A stretch of 46,155 bases of DNA. Source: Gemmatimonadota bacterium. GTDB lineage: Bacteria; Gemmatimonadota; Gemmatimonadetes; Gemmatimonadales; GWC2-71-9. Made by a program: the position numbers and the translations under genes. The stretch spans positions 1 through 46,155 of the forward strand of contig JANYLJ010000035.1 in NCBI GenBank assembly GCA_025357945.1. Reading direction: 5' to 3'. The first letter of the stretch is position 1. Each line of letters opens with the position of its first letter. Positions 1 to 8,795 of this stretch are shown here, one piece after another. Below the pieces are notes generated by a model. The model was not told the origin of the DNA and made no database searches. It saw nothing but the letters and a program-made list of their open reading frames with translations.

Positions 1-434
1 GATACGTAGAGCGGCGAGAGCCGGTAGGCGATGATCCGTTCGGTGTCCCACGGCTTCAGGTTGGTCAGCGTGGCGAAGTTGCCGTAGCGAAAGGAGAGCC
101 GGTAGTCGTCGTCGCGGATCGAGAGGACGTCGCGCAGCCCGTCGGGGTTTCCCTCGACGAAACAGAAGTCGCAACGGTTGGCGCAGCGCTTGATCCGAGG
201 TGGCTCGACGGCGACGCCGATCGGCTCCTCGACCGGCCGTTCGACCTCGACTTCGTACTCCGAACTTTCGCCCGGGAGTCGGTAGACGAGCGTGAACTCT
301 TCGTCGGCGGTGAGGAACTCCCAGTCCAGGAAATCCTCGAGGTCGCGCCCGCCGACCGAGATGAGTTCGGTTCCGGGTACGAGCCCGATCCCTTCACCGA
401 TCGAATCGTGGAGGACTCCGGTAACCTTGATCAT
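1..434 (-). CDS. DUF512-family radical SAM protein, N-terminal part (cut by window edge)
   Basis: The first 144 codons are visible; the gene continues beyond base 1. Residues 1-70 look like a small PDZ-like module (GEGIGLVPGTELISVGG). A radical SAM cluster motif follows: C84-x3-C88-x2-C91 within RCANRCDFCFVEG. The stretch after it (GLRDVLSIRDDDYRLSF, then YGNFATLTNL) is typical of the PDZ-radical SAM-DUF512 family. Members are predicted [4Fe-4S]/SAM enzymes of unknown reaction. The ATG at 434 has no strong Shine-Dalgarno; an in-frame TTG lies a few codons upstream, so the start is provisional. The gene lies downstream of tRNA-Gly and its hairpin. Family assignment is strong; function is unknown. 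Confidence 0.8.
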   Translation of the reverse strand, partial: MIKVTGVLHDSIGEGIGLVPGTELISVGGRDLEDFLDWEFLTADEEFTLVYRLPGESSEYEVEVERPVEEPIGVAVEPPRIKRCANRCDFCFVEGNPDGLRDVLSIRDDDYRLSFRYGNFATLTNLKPWDTERIIAYRLSPLYV

Positions 435-549
435 TGGCGACAGCCGAGGCAAAGCATCACCCAATATGCGGCTATGTTGGCCCCGAATCAAGGGTTAGCC
501 AGTCACAGTTAAAGCGAGTTCACAGTAGCAAGCGGGAGCTTGGGACGCC

Positions 550-583
550 AAACGCCCCGGGGCGGTCGGACCGCGCCGGGGCG
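550..583 (-). terminator. GC-rich hairpin downstream of tRNA-Gly
   Basis: Perfect 8 bp arms (553-560 and 576-583, CGCCCCGG/CCGGGGCG) enclose a smaller CGGTC/GACCG hairpin. Read on the minus strand, the stem is followed by only three T residues. It sits about 14 nt past the 3' end of the tRNA and before the radical SAM gene, so it probably ends or processes the tRNA transcript. The short T tract makes it a weak intrinsic terminator. Confidence 0.5.
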
Positions 584-596
584 ACAGGGTGGGACA

Positions 597-669
597 AGCG
601 GGAGACGGGGTTCGAACCCGCGACCCTCAGCTTGGGAAGCTGATGCTCTACCAACTGAGCTACACCCGC
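597..669 (-). tRNA. tRNA-Gly (anticodon CCC)
   Basis: The minus strand folds into a full cloverleaf of 72 nt plus a discriminator U. The acceptor arm begins GCGGGTG and ends CTCCCGC, the D arm is GCTC/GAGC, and the anticodon stem TCAGC/GCTGA has loop TTCCCAA, giving anticodon CCC (reads GGG). The T arm is GCGGG-TTCGAAC-CCCGT. CCA is not encoded. Position 6-67 is a U-U mismatch in the acceptor stem. U73 and the acceptor sequence suit glycine identity. Confidence 0.95.
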
Positions 670-755
670 GTGGTCGAGAAGGTAGCCCGCGGGGGGCCGG
701 CGATCAATCCTTCGCCGCGAAGAGGACAGGCGCCTCCCCCCGCCCCGCACGCCGG

Positions 756-2201
756 CTACTTCTTGCGGTACTTCCAGGATAGGATACCGGCGCCGGTCGC
801 GTCCACGACGATCGGCTGCTTGACGTTCGGCGCGAGCGCCGGGACGGTAACCTCCTGCGTGGCCACCACCTCGCCCGCGGCGTTATGGAACTCGAACACG
901 AGCGTCGTCGGTGCCGGTGGAATGAGCTTTTCCTTGGCGTCACGCCCCTCGCTTCCGGTCGCCGTCCCGACGAACCTGGCGCCGTCCTGCCGCAGCGTGA
1001 AACTGTCGACTCTCACGTCCATCGTCATCGCCTGGAGCTGGGTCACGATGCCGAGCCACTTGTTGGTGTCGGCGGCGAGGCGGTACCCGTTGGCGAGCAG
1101 CCGCAGGTTGTTATTACCCAGCGGATCCACGGCCAGGAGCTTCTGCGACGCGTCCAGCAAATTCTTCCCGTCATTCAACGCCAAATAAGTGTTCGCCAGG
1201 TTGTTCAGTGCGTCGTGATTGTACGGGTCGGTCACCAGGATCCTCTTGAACGCCTCCGCTGCGCGGTTGTAATCCTTGTCGTTGAACATCCGGACCGCAA
1301 CGCCAGCAATTTCGTTGTTGGTCAGCGTACCGGCCGCCAGCAGCTGGTTTTCGATCTGCACCGCCTCGGCGGTGTTCCCGGTAAGTCGCAGCGTGGCCGC
1401 GAGCGCACGCTTGACGTCATCGCTTGTGGCGTCGAGTGCCAGGTACTTCTTGAAGTAGATCACCGCGCTCGCGTTGTCACCTTGCTGCTGGTAGATGTAT
1501 GCCGTGTTCTTGATCGATCCCTTCAGCGTCCCCGCGAAGGCCGTGTCGCTCCCGGCCTTGTCCGCCGCCAGCTTGAAGTAGTAGATCGCGCTGTCCAGCT
1601 GCGACGGCGTCATGTTCGCGAACGTGGCGGCCAGGTTGTAGTAGCCCTGCGGGTAGTACCGCGCGACGGTATTTGCATCCCGCAGCACGGCCAGCGCCGA
1701 GTCGTACTGCTTGTTCTGCAGGAACTCGGTGCCCGGATTAATCAGCACCGTCCATGCCTTTTGTCGGAAACCCTTGATCTCAACCGCGCAGTCCGGGGAC
1801 ATTTTCTCGAGGTGGGTCAACGCCGAATCGGCGCCCATGATGTCGCCAAGCATCAGGTCGGACCGGCCGAGGTAATACCACGCGGCGGCGTTCTGCGGAT
1901 TGGCCGCGATCCCGTCGCTGGCGACCCGCTTCGCCTTGGTCAGGATGTCCACATACTTCTTGGCATCGACCTCAGTCCGGCCGTCAGAAGCGCTGGTGAA
2001 GCCGCCTTCAGCGGCGATCTTGATATAGACGCCGGCACTGCTCGTCTGGAAATTGCCACCCTTGAGTTCGCAGAGCGCCGGCACGTATTTGCCCTGGCTG
2101 CCCATCGCCAGCATGACGCGCCGGTTGGGCTGAGTTTGCGCAGCGAGCGGAGCTGTCGCCGCAACCATACCGGCCAGCGCCGCAATCGTTGTGATCCTCA
2201 T
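756..2201 (-). CDS. Exported tetratricopeptide-repeat protein
   Basis: 481 aa. It starts with a signal peptide (MRITTIAALAGMVAATAPLAAQ; cleavage likely after AQ), so it probably acts in the periplasm. The rest is mostly helical with several TPR-like units, for example AAWYYLGRSDLMLGD, PQGYYNLAATFANM, NTAYIYQQQGDNASAVIYFKK and HDALNNLANTYLALNDG. The last ~100 residues look like a beta-rich domain ending in SWKYRKK. TPRs mediate protein contacts; partners and function are not evident. An AGGAG lies 6 nt before the ATG. It follows thrC after a 76 nt gap and may be transcribed from its own promoter or as the last gene of that unit. Confidence 0.85.
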   Translation of the reverse strand: MRITTIAALAGMVAATAPLAAQTQPNRRVMLAMGSQGKYVPALCELKGGNFQTSSAGVYIKIAAEGGFTSASDGRTEVDAKKYVDILTKAKRVASDGIAANPQNAAAWYYLGRSDLMLGDIMGADSALTHLEKMSPDCAVEIKGFRQKAWTVLINPGTEFLQNKQYDSALAVLRDANTVARYYPQGYYNLAATFANMTPSQLDSAIYYFKLAADKAGSDTAFAGTLKGSIKNTAYIYQQQGDNASAVIYFKKYLALDATSDDVKRALAATLRLTGNTAEAVQIENQLLAAGTLTNNEIAGVAVRMFNDKDYNRAAEAFKRILVTDPYNHDALNNLANTYLALNDGKNLLDASQKLLAVDPLGNNNLRLLANGYRLAADTNKWLGIVTQLQAMTMDVRVDSFTLRQDGARFVGTATGSEGRDAKEKLIPPAPTTLVFEFHNAAGEVVATQEVTVPALAPNVKQPIVVDATGAGILSWKYRKK

Positions 2202-2277
2202 TCATTACTCCTGGAAGGTCCGTCGTGGGTGGCCGGCTGAGAGGCAGGCCTCCTGGCCAACTCGTAAATATCCCCAA

Positions 2278-3447
2278 TCAGGGGCCGCCGAGCAAATCCG
2301 CCCCGCCCCGATAGAGCCAGCCGGCGCCGGTATTGAATACGATCAATCGATCCTCGGGCCGGATCGCCCCCTGGCGCTGCAATTCGATGGCTGCAGCGAG
2401 CGAGGCGCCCCCCTCGGGCGAGAAATCGACACCCTCCTGCTGGGTGCCCAGGCGGGCCAGTTCGCCCATCGTATCATCTGTAACGGCGACGGCACCCCCA
2501 TTTGTTTCCCGGAGCACCCGCAGCATCAGTTTGTCGCCAAGCGGTCCGGGGACTCGCAGGCCGCTCGCAATCGTCCACGGATCAGGCCACGGCTCCGCCT
2601 GCAAGGCGCCCGCCGCAAACGCCTTGACGATGGGAGCACAGCCGGTGCTCTGGACGGTGTAGAGTCGGGGCAGTTCGCTGGTGACCCAACCGGCCTGCCG
2701 CAGCTCAACGAAGGCTTTCCACATGCCGATCAGCCCGGTGCCGCCGCCGGTCGGGTAGATGATTGCATCCGGCAACGTCCAATTGAACTGCATCGCGATC
2801 TCGAGACCGAGCGTCTTCTTCCCCTCGATCCGGTACGGTTCCCGAAGGGTACTGAGGTCCATCGCCCCGGTCTCGGCGGCATACGCCCGCGAAGCCTTGC
2901 CGCAGTCGCCGATATGGCCATCGAGGAGTACGAGATCGCCACCGAACGAAACGATTTGCGAGAGGATCGTTCGCGGCGTCGTACGGGGTGCGAACACGCG
3001 GACGCTCGCGCCGGCGCGGGCGGCGTAGGCCGCGCTCGCCACCCCAGCGTTGCCGGCCGTGGGAACGACAAAGCGAGTGGCGCCGGCGCGGACGGCACGG
3101 GTGATCGCCGCACTCAACCCGCGCGACTTGAACGAGCCCGTCGGGTTGCACCCCTCGTCCTTGATCCAGATGTCGCCGAGCCCGAGCGCCGATGCGAGCC
3201 GCGGTGCCCGGAGCAGCGGGGTATCCCCTTCGCCGAGCGTGATCGGTTCCTCGCCCCCCTCGAGCGGCAGGAACGAACGGAAGCGCCACATCCCGTGGCG
3301 GCGACGGGCCTCGGCCCGTTCCGTCATCGGGTGCTCGCGCCCCGGGTAGCGCACAAGTAATGGTCGTCCGCAGGCCAGGCAGACGGTCGGGAGCCCATCG
3401 GGGGCGGCGGTGATGCCACAATCAGAGCACTCGAGTATCCAGTCCAT
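2278..3447 (-). CDS. thrC: Threonine synthase
   Basis: 389 aa, PLP-dependent fold type II. It should convert O-phosphohomoserine to threonine in the cytoplasm. An N-terminal zinc ribbon (C7-x2-C10, C23-x2-C26) precedes the catalytic domain, as in archaeal-type and many bacterial threonine synthases. K107 in NPTGSFKSRG is the Schiff-base lysine; the usual FKDRG is FKSRG here. PTGGGTGLIG is the PLP-phosphate loop. The ATG directly follows the uvrC stop (TGAATG). A related PLP lyase of the same fold cannot be fully excluded, but the zinc ribbon and KDEGxNPTGSFK signature favour ThrC. Confidence 0.85.
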   Translation of the reverse strand: MDWILECSDCGITAAPDGLPTVCLACGRPLLVRYPGREHPMTERAEARRRHGMWRFRSFLPLEGGEEPITLGEGDTPLLRAPRLASALGLGDIWIKDEGCNPTGSFKSRGLSAAITRAVRAGATRFVVPTAGNAGVASAAYAARAGASVRVFAPRTTPRTILSQIVSFGGDLVLLDGHIGDCGKASRAYAAETGAMDLSTLREPYRIEGKKTLGLEIAMQFNWTLPDAIIYPTGGGTGLIGMWKAFVELRQAGWVTSELPRLYTVQSTGCAPIVKAFAAGALQAEPWPDPWTIASGLRVPGPLGDKLMLRVLRETNGGAVAVTDDTMGELARLGTQQEGVDFSPEGGASLAAAIELQRQGAIRPEDRLIVFNTGAGWLYRGGADLLGGP

Positions 3448-5250
3448 TCAGGGTGCCTTCAGGTCGTCGAGAATCCGGGTGGCGAGTGCGGCGGAGAAGC
3501 CCGGAATTGCGGCCACATCCGCTACGGTAGCCGTGCGCACGCCGGCGAGTGAGCCGAACACCTGCAGCAGCGTGCGGCGCCGGGCCGGGCCAATCCCGGG
3601 AATGTCGAGCAGTGCCGACGTGATGGTTCGTGCTGCTCGCCGGTTGCGATTGTACGCCACGCCAAATCGGTGCGCTTCGTCGCGGGCGCGCTGCAGCAGG
3701 CGCAGCGCCGGACTCCTGCGCGAGAGCCGCAGCGGCTCGGAACGGCCGGGAACGTAGATATCCTCGTCGCGTTTGGCGAGCGAGATGAGCGGGATCTCCG
3801 CGACGTCGAGTGCGGTCATCGCGTCGAGCGCGGCGCTCAGTTGCCCCTTGCCGCCGTCGATGACGACCAGGTCGGGAAGCGGCTTGGCCTCGTCGATGCG
3901 ACGCCGGAAGTAGCGGGTAACCACCTCGTGAATCGCGGCGAAGTCGTCCTGCTGCGCCATGCCCTTGATGCGGAACTTGCGATACTCCGCCTTGCGGGGT
4001 CGGCCGCCGTCGAACGTGACGAGCGATCCGACGGTGTCGCGACCCTGACTGGTGGAGATGTCGACGCAGATGAAGACGCGCGGCACGACCGTGAGCCCGA
4101 GCTCGCGGCCGAGGGCGTAGACGGGATCCTCTGCCCGCTCATCGCTTTCGAAACTCTCGAGCCGGAGGCTTTCGAGCAGGTGCCGGGCGTTCTGTTCCGC
4201 CAGCTCAAGCCAGCGCGCCGCGACGCCCCGTTGCGGAACGGCGATCCGCTGTCCGGCCAGCAGTTCCGCGAGCGACTCGAACCCGCTCGGCGGAAACGGC
4301 AGCACCAGCCGCTTGGCCTTGGCCGACGTGGCGAGATACCAGCGGATCAGCACGCCGCTGAGCACATCCTGGTCGGATTCCTCCTGCACGTTCTCGAAAA
4401 AGCGGTGCTCACGCCCGATGACGCGGCCGTCCCGGACGCGAAAGAGCACGGCCACCGCGTCGTCGCCATCGCGGGCGTAGCCGATCACATCGGCATCGCC
4501 GGTGCCGATCGCGTCTACGGCGAGGGGACCCTCCACCTGGTCGAGCCACTTGATGGCGTCGCGAAAATCGCGCGCCCGCTCGAAATCCTGGCGTTCGCTC
4601 GCCCCGTGCATCAGGGCGCGGATGCGCGCCTTGAGGTCGACGGTGCGTCCTTCGAGGAAGTCGAGTACGTCGGTGATCATGGCGCGGTAGTCGGGGGCAT
4701 CCTGCCAGCGTACGCACGGCGCCTTGCAGCGGCCGATGTGGTAGTCGAGACAGGGGCGCTCGCGCTGTGTCGCTGGCAGGTCGTCGTTGCACGATCGGAC
4801 GGTGAACATGCGGCGGATCAGGTTGAGCGTGCGCCGCATCTCGCCGACGTCGGTGTACGGGCCGAAATAGCGAGCGCCGGTGATGTCCCGGCGCCGGGTC
4901 ACCAACACCCGTGGAAACGCCTCGTCCACCGTCACGGCGATCGACGGGTAGCTCTTGTCGTCCTTGAGCCGCACGTTGAAGCGCGGCTGGTACTCCTTGA
5001 TGAGGTTGTTCTCGAGCAGCAACGACTGCGTCTCATTCGGCACAACGATGGTTTCTACATCGGCGATCCGTTCGAGGAGCAGCCGGTGCGTCGGTGCCTC
5101 GGTTCCGTCACTTGCGAAATACGACCGGACCCGGGTGCGCAGATTTGCTGCCTTCCCGACGTAGAGCACTGCGCCGGTGGCATCCTTCCAGAGGTAGACA
5201 CCGGGACCGTCCGGCAGCGTATCGACCTTGCGCTGCAACGCCTCGTTCAT
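3448..5250 (-). CDS. uvrC: Excinuclease ABC subunit C
   Basis: 600 aa, within the usual UvrC length. It makes the dual incisions in nucleotide excision repair with UvrA/UvrB. The N-terminus is a GIY-YIG nuclease (GPGVYLWKDATG, then VLYVGKAANLRTRVRSYF). A cysteine-containing segment (CLDYHIGRCKAPC) and a UVR motif (ERQDFERARDFRDAIKWL) follow, then the UvrC RNase H-like domain (LPDLVVIDGGKGQLSAAL) and a C-terminal helix-hairpin-helix (IPGIGPARRRTLLQVFGS). The ATG at 5250 overlaps the murJ stop as ATGA. The reading frame stays open 25 codons further upstream, but that stretch lies inside murJ and lacks UvrC character. Confidence 0.96.
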   Translation of the reverse strand: MNEALQRKVDTLPDGPGVYLWKDATGAVLYVGKAANLRTRVRSYFASDGTEAPTHRLLLERIADVETIVVPNETQSLLLENNLIKEYQPRFNVRLKDDKSYPSIAVTVDEAFPRVLVTRRRDITGARYFGPYTDVGEMRRTLNLIRRMFTVRSCNDDLPATQRERPCLDYHIGRCKAPCVRWQDAPDYRAMITDVLDFLEGRTVDLKARIRALMHGASERQDFERARDFRDAIKWLDQVEGPLAVDAIGTGDADVIGYARDGDDAVAVLFRVRDGRVIGREHRFFENVQEESDQDVLSGVLIRWYLATSAKAKRLVLPFPPSGFESLAELLAGQRIAVPQRGVAARWLELAEQNARHLLESLRLESFESDERAEDPVYALGRELGLTVVPRVFICVDISTSQGRDTVGSLVTFDGGRPRKAEYRKFRIKGMAQQDDFAAIHEVVTRYFRRRIDEAKPLPDLVVIDGGKGQLSAALDAMTALDVAEIPLISLAKRDEDIYVPGRSEPLRLSRRSPALRLLQRARDEAHRFGVAYNRNRRAARTITSALLDIPGIGPARRRTLLQVFGSLAGVRTATVADVAAIPGFSAALATRILDDLKAP

Positions 5251-6830
5251 AGCGCCCGCATCCCTCCCGTCAGCACGCGGCGAATCCGGCTCGTGAGAAC
5301 CGCCGCTTCGGGGATGTCCCACCACGACGTGATGGCGAGGTAGGTGGCGGCATTGGCGGGCACGGCGAGCAGGGCCAGTGGAATTGGTTGGAGGTGCGGC
5401 AAACCCAGGCGAAAGGCCGTCCCCACCACGGCCGCCGCCAGCCCCGCCGCCCAGAGCTTGAGCAGTTCACCGCCCTCCAGGTTGAAATGCCCGAGGCGGC
5501 GGCACAGGCTGCGGCGGAGTAACGCGAACTCAACCCAGCCAGCGATGCCGGCGGTCGCGGTCAGTCCCGCGGCACCCCACTTCGGGTCGAGACCGAGGGC
5601 CGGCGGCGCGATGATCGCCGCAAGCCAGCCGAGCACGCCGGTCAGCAACACGCGCACCAGGCCGCATCGCAATGGAGTTCTCGTGTCATTCAGGGCGTAG
5701 AACGTCGATGCGTACAGCCGCCCGAGCGTTGAGGCGAGCAATCCCGTCGCCGATCCCGCCAGCACGATCCAGACGAATTCGCTGTCGGCGTGCTTGAACC
5801 TGCCGGTCTGGAACACCGCGCCGGCAATCACGCCGCCGAGCGTCAGGAAGCCGAGCGCGGACGGCACGATGTAGAACGCGAGGCGCTGTGTCGCGCCCGT
5901 GAGACGAATCCGGAGCGCGGAGGCAACGGTTGCGGCGTCGCCGCGTTCACGCGCCATCTCGGGCAATTCGGCCGCCGAGACGGCCATGCCGAAGAGCGAT
6001 ACCGGCAGCGTGTAGAGCACCTGTGCGTTGGCAATCGCCGCGACCGCACCGACGAGCGGGATGCTGGAGGCGATGTAGAGGTCGATCAGGGCGGAGACCT
6101 GGCTGGCACCGCGCGAAATCACGTTCGGCACGAACGCTCGCACGACCCGGGGTAGCTCCTTCGCCTTGTTCCACGCGGTTGGCACGATTCGGCCGCCCAC
6201 GGCGATAACGGCCGGCCACTGCACCGCGACCTGAAGGGCGCTGCCCGCCACCGCACCCCACGCCGCGATGATCACGAAGTGCGCGGTGTCCTGGTGCCGG
6301 GCAAACAACAGAATCGCCGCGATGATCGCCACGTTCCATACCACTGGCGATGCGTAGGAGAGCAGGAAACGGCGGTGCGAGTTGAGGACGCCAAGGCACC
6401 AGGCGGACAGCACCATGATCCCGGCACCCGGGAACAGGATCCGGACGAGCGACTCCGTCAAGGCGCGCTTCTCGGGGGACCATTTGTGCGACACCAGCAG
6501 TGCCATCAGCCACGGCGTCGCGAGCTCGCCGCACAGGACGATGGCGGCTACGGTCACCACGAGGACCGACAACAGGGCCCCGGCCAGCCGCCGTGCCTCC
6601 GCTTCATCGCCGTCGCCCAACAGGCGCGAATAGCTCGGGATGAACGAGGCCGAGAGCGCGCCCTCACCGAGCAGGTTCTGCAGGAAGTTCGGGATGCGAA
6701 ACGCGGTGTTGAGCGCGTCGGCGGCGTCGGAGAGGCCGAGGTAGTGGGCCAGCAAGGTCTGGCGGACCAACCCGAATATGCGACTCAGCAGGATTCCCGC
6801 GGCGACGAAGAACGACCCGCGACGGCTCAC
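5247..6830 (-). CDS. murJ: Lipid II flippase MurJ
   Basis: 527 aa integral membrane protein of the MVF/MurJ family, which moves lipid II across the inner membrane for peptidoglycan synthesis. It begins SRRGSFFVAAGILLSRIFGLVRQTLLA in character, with the conserved GLVRQ and the following NTAFRIPNFLQNLLGEGALS segment. Many hydrophobic segments fit about 14 helices. I chose the GTG at 6830: it overlaps the bshC stop as GTGA, and the family N-terminus begins right there. The uvrC overlap at the 3' end is ATGA, so bshC-murJ-uvrC are probably translationally coupled. Confidence 0.95.
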   Translation of the reverse strand: MSRRGSFFVAAGILLSRIFGLVRQTLLAHYLGLSDAADALNTAFRIPNFLQNLLGEGALSASFIPSYSRLLGDGDEAEARRLAGALLSVLVVTVAAIVLCGELATPWLMALLVSHKWSPEKRALTESLVRILFPGAGIMVLSAWCLGVLNSHRRFLLSYASPVVWNVAIIAAILLFARHQDTAHFVIIAAWGAVAGSALQVAVQWPAVIAVGGRIVPTAWNKAKELPRVVRAFVPNVISRGASQVSALIDLYIASSIPLVGAVAAIANAQVLYTLPVSLFGMAVSAAELPEMARERGDAATVASALRIRLTGATQRLAFYIVPSALGFLTLGGVIAGAVFQTGRFKHADSEFVWIVLAGSATGLLASTLGRLYASTFYALNDTRTPLRCGLVRVLLTGVLGWLAAIIAPPALGLDPKWGAAGLTATAGIAGWVEFALLRRSLCRRLGHFNLEGGELLKLWAAGLAAAVVGTAFRLGLPHLQPIPLALLAVPANAATYLAITSWWDIPEAAVLTSRIRRVLTGGMRAL

Positions 6831-8326
6831 GGCGGGCCCTCGGGCAGGTTCTCGGCCCACATCGAGACGATTTCGAACAGGCTGTTGAGCCAGACGTCGC
6901 CGTATCGCCCGAGAAACGATGGCGTCGTGAGCACGCGTTCCTGCGGCTTGCCGTTGGGGCGAAGACTTTCCGTCAGGCGGACGAACTGTGCGTAGGCGAT
7001 ATCATCACGCCGACGGAGGTGGCGACGGATCACGTTTTCGATGTCGTCGGTCACTTGTCCGATCCGCTGCATCCGTCCTTTCACGGCGCGGTCGAGGACC
7101 GGGTCAATGCGTTTTCCTGCCGCGGTGATGACACCAGCGCTGCGGGTGATCTGCTGGCGCAGGGCATCGATGGCCTGGCGAGCGTCACCGGGGAAGTCGC
7201 GCTCGAGGAAGGTGCGCGCGAGGGTCCCGTCGTCGTCAAGAACCGCCCCCGCCGTGATCCGCAGCCGCCCGAGCAGTCGGTCCGCCCAGCGAACCACAAC
7301 GGTGCCGGACCAGCGCGGTACCGGCTGCTGCTGCGCGACACCGAGCAGTGGATAGAGCGCCGACGCCTGGCGGTCGAGATAGCGCAATTCACCCGGGCCG
7401 GCGACGTAGGCGACCGTGGGCAACAGCGCGCTCTCGACCACCGGGCGCAGCAGCACGTTCGGCGAGAAGCGTGCTGGCTCGCGCTCGAGCAGTGCCTCGA
7501 TCTCGGCCGGGGAAAAGCGTACGCCGGCGCGACGGGTACGAAAACCGTCGCCGTCGATCAGCAGCCGATCCCGTCCGACCGCTGTGGCGAGGAAGACCAA
7601 CGTGGCACCCTCACCGGCGGCAATCCCCGTCCCGGCATCGGGCAGCGCTGCAAGAGCGGCATCGAGTTCGGCGGCCCGGCGGAGTGCCGCGGCGACCACG
7701 GGTATCTGCGCCCGCTTCGCCGCAACGTGCGTCGGGTCGAAACAGAGGACGCCGAAGGGCGCGAGCAGTTCGGCCACCGCACCGGCGTACGCGGTGTGGA
7801 GTGAGGCACCCGGGACGTAGTGCTTGCGGAGCCACGCGAGTGTTTCGTCTCGCGGAGGTCCCGGTGGGAGCGCACTTTCGAGGCGCTGCAGCCCATCGAG
7901 AACCTCGGCTGGCAGGCGCTCCTCGGACAGCGACAGTTGGGGGGCCGCCGCGGCGCGCGGCGGCAGGCTCCACGCCACCAACTTCCCACCGGCATCCACC
8001 CAGCTCGCGGTGCTGGCTTCGGCGAAGTCGTGGTCGTCGCCCGCGACCCAGAACATCGGAATGACGGGGCGCTTCCAGCGGCGCTCCAGGACGCGGGCGA
8101 GCGCCGCAGCGGCGAGCGCCTTGTGTACCGCGTACAACGGACCGGTGAACAACCCCGGTTGCTGTCCGGTGGTCACGACGAATGCGCCGGGGAGATGCAG
8201 GCGCTGCAGCGCCGTCTCGGTGCCCGGTGCCGCGACGAGCGCCGCGTCGAGGTCGGTACGCCACTTGGCCGCCCGTGGTGCCAGCGGTGGCAGCGGCCCC
8301 AGCGGATGTGACACGACGCGCAGCAT
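6827..8326 (-). CDS. bshC: Bacillithiol biosynthesis cysteine-adding enzyme BshC
   Basis: 499 aa. BshC is the putative last enzyme of bacillithiol synthesis, adding cysteine to GlcN-malate. Diagnostic stretches are FVVTTGQQPGLFTGPLYAVH and VIPMFWVAGDDHDFAEAS, with a long coiled-coil-like C-terminal region. The ATG at 8326 lies one base after the rlmH stop (TGAGATG). No bshA or bshB is in the window. Bacillithiol is the main low-molecular-weight thiol in Firmicutes and some Bacteroidota/Deinococcota; this gene suggests this diderm uses it as well. Confidence 0.93.
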   Translation of the reverse strand: MLRVVSHPLGPLPPLAPRAAKWRTDLDAALVAAPGTETALQRLHLPGAFVVTTGQQPGLFTGPLYAVHKALAAAALARVLERRWKRPVIPMFWVAGDDHDFAEASTASWVDAGGKLVAWSLPPRAAAAPQLSLSEERLPAEVLDGLQRLESALPPGPPRDETLAWLRKHYVPGASLHTAYAGAVAELLAPFGVLCFDPTHVAAKRAQIPVVAAALRRAAELDAALAALPDAGTGIAAGEGATLVFLATAVGRDRLLIDGDGFRTRRAGVRFSPAEIEALLEREPARFSPNVLLRPVVESALLPTVAYVAGPGELRYLDRQASALYPLLGVAQQQPVPRWSGTVVVRWADRLLGRLRITAGAVLDDDGTLARTFLERDFPGDARQAIDALRQQITRSAGVITAAGKRIDPVLDRAVKGRMQRIGQVTDDIENVIRRHLRRRDDIAYAQFVRLTESLRPNGKPQERVLTTPSFLGRYGDVWLNSLFEIVSMWAENLPEGPP

Positions 8327-8327
8327 C

Positions 8328-8795
8328 TCAGCGAGCTCCCTTGTGGTACGGCTCTCCCCGCAGGATCGTGCTGGCGCGGTACAGCTGTTCGACCACCACG
8401 ATCCGGGCGAGCTCATGCGGCAGCGTCAGCGGCCCAAGGCTCCAGGTGGACGCCGAGCGCGCGTGCAGTGCTGCGGACACGCCAGTCGCCCCACCAATAA
8501 CGAAGGTTCGCTCGCGGCCGTCCAGCCGCCAGCCATCGAGTTGTGCCGCCAGCTGTTCGCTTGACCAGGCAGCGCCGCCAACGTCGAGCAGCACGACCGG
8601 GCTGCCGACCGGGACGGCCTCGAGCAGACGCTTTCCCTCCGTCTCGCGCTGCAGCTGTTCCGTATCCGCGCGCCCCGCCTCGCGTACTTCGCGCTCGTTG
8701 ACGTTGACGAAGCGACCGAGACGACGGAGATAGTCGTCGCAGACCTCGCGCAACGCGGGGCGGAGCTTACCGACAGCGACCAGCGAGATGTGCAT
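8328..8795 (-). CDS. rlmH: 23S rRNA (pseudouridine-1915-N3)-methyltransferase RlmH
   Basis: 155 aa, the normal size for this SPOUT methyltransferase, which methylates pseudouridine 1915 of 23S rRNA on assembled ribosomes. It has the start [11 protein letters not shown], the knot glycine motif FVIGGATGV, the LTLPHE segment and the C-terminal EPYHK. The ATG overlaps the gdhA stop by one base (TAATG). RlmH is basic, SAM-dependent and acts as a homodimer. Confidence 0.96.
   Translation of the reverse strand: MHISLVAVGKLRPALREVCDDYLRRLGRFVNVNEREVREAGRADTEQLQRETEGKRLLEAVPVGSPVVLLDVGGAAWSSEQLAAQLDGWRLDGRERTFVIGGATGVSAALHARSASTWSLGPLTLPHELARIVVVEQLYRASTILRGEPYHKGAR

Noticed and set aside
5251-5325. 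25-codon N-terminal extension of UvrC
   Set aside because: It lies inside murJ, is rich in Arg/Gly/Pro/Asp with no UvrC similarity, and the ATG at 5250 gives the family N-terminus with an ATGA overlap.
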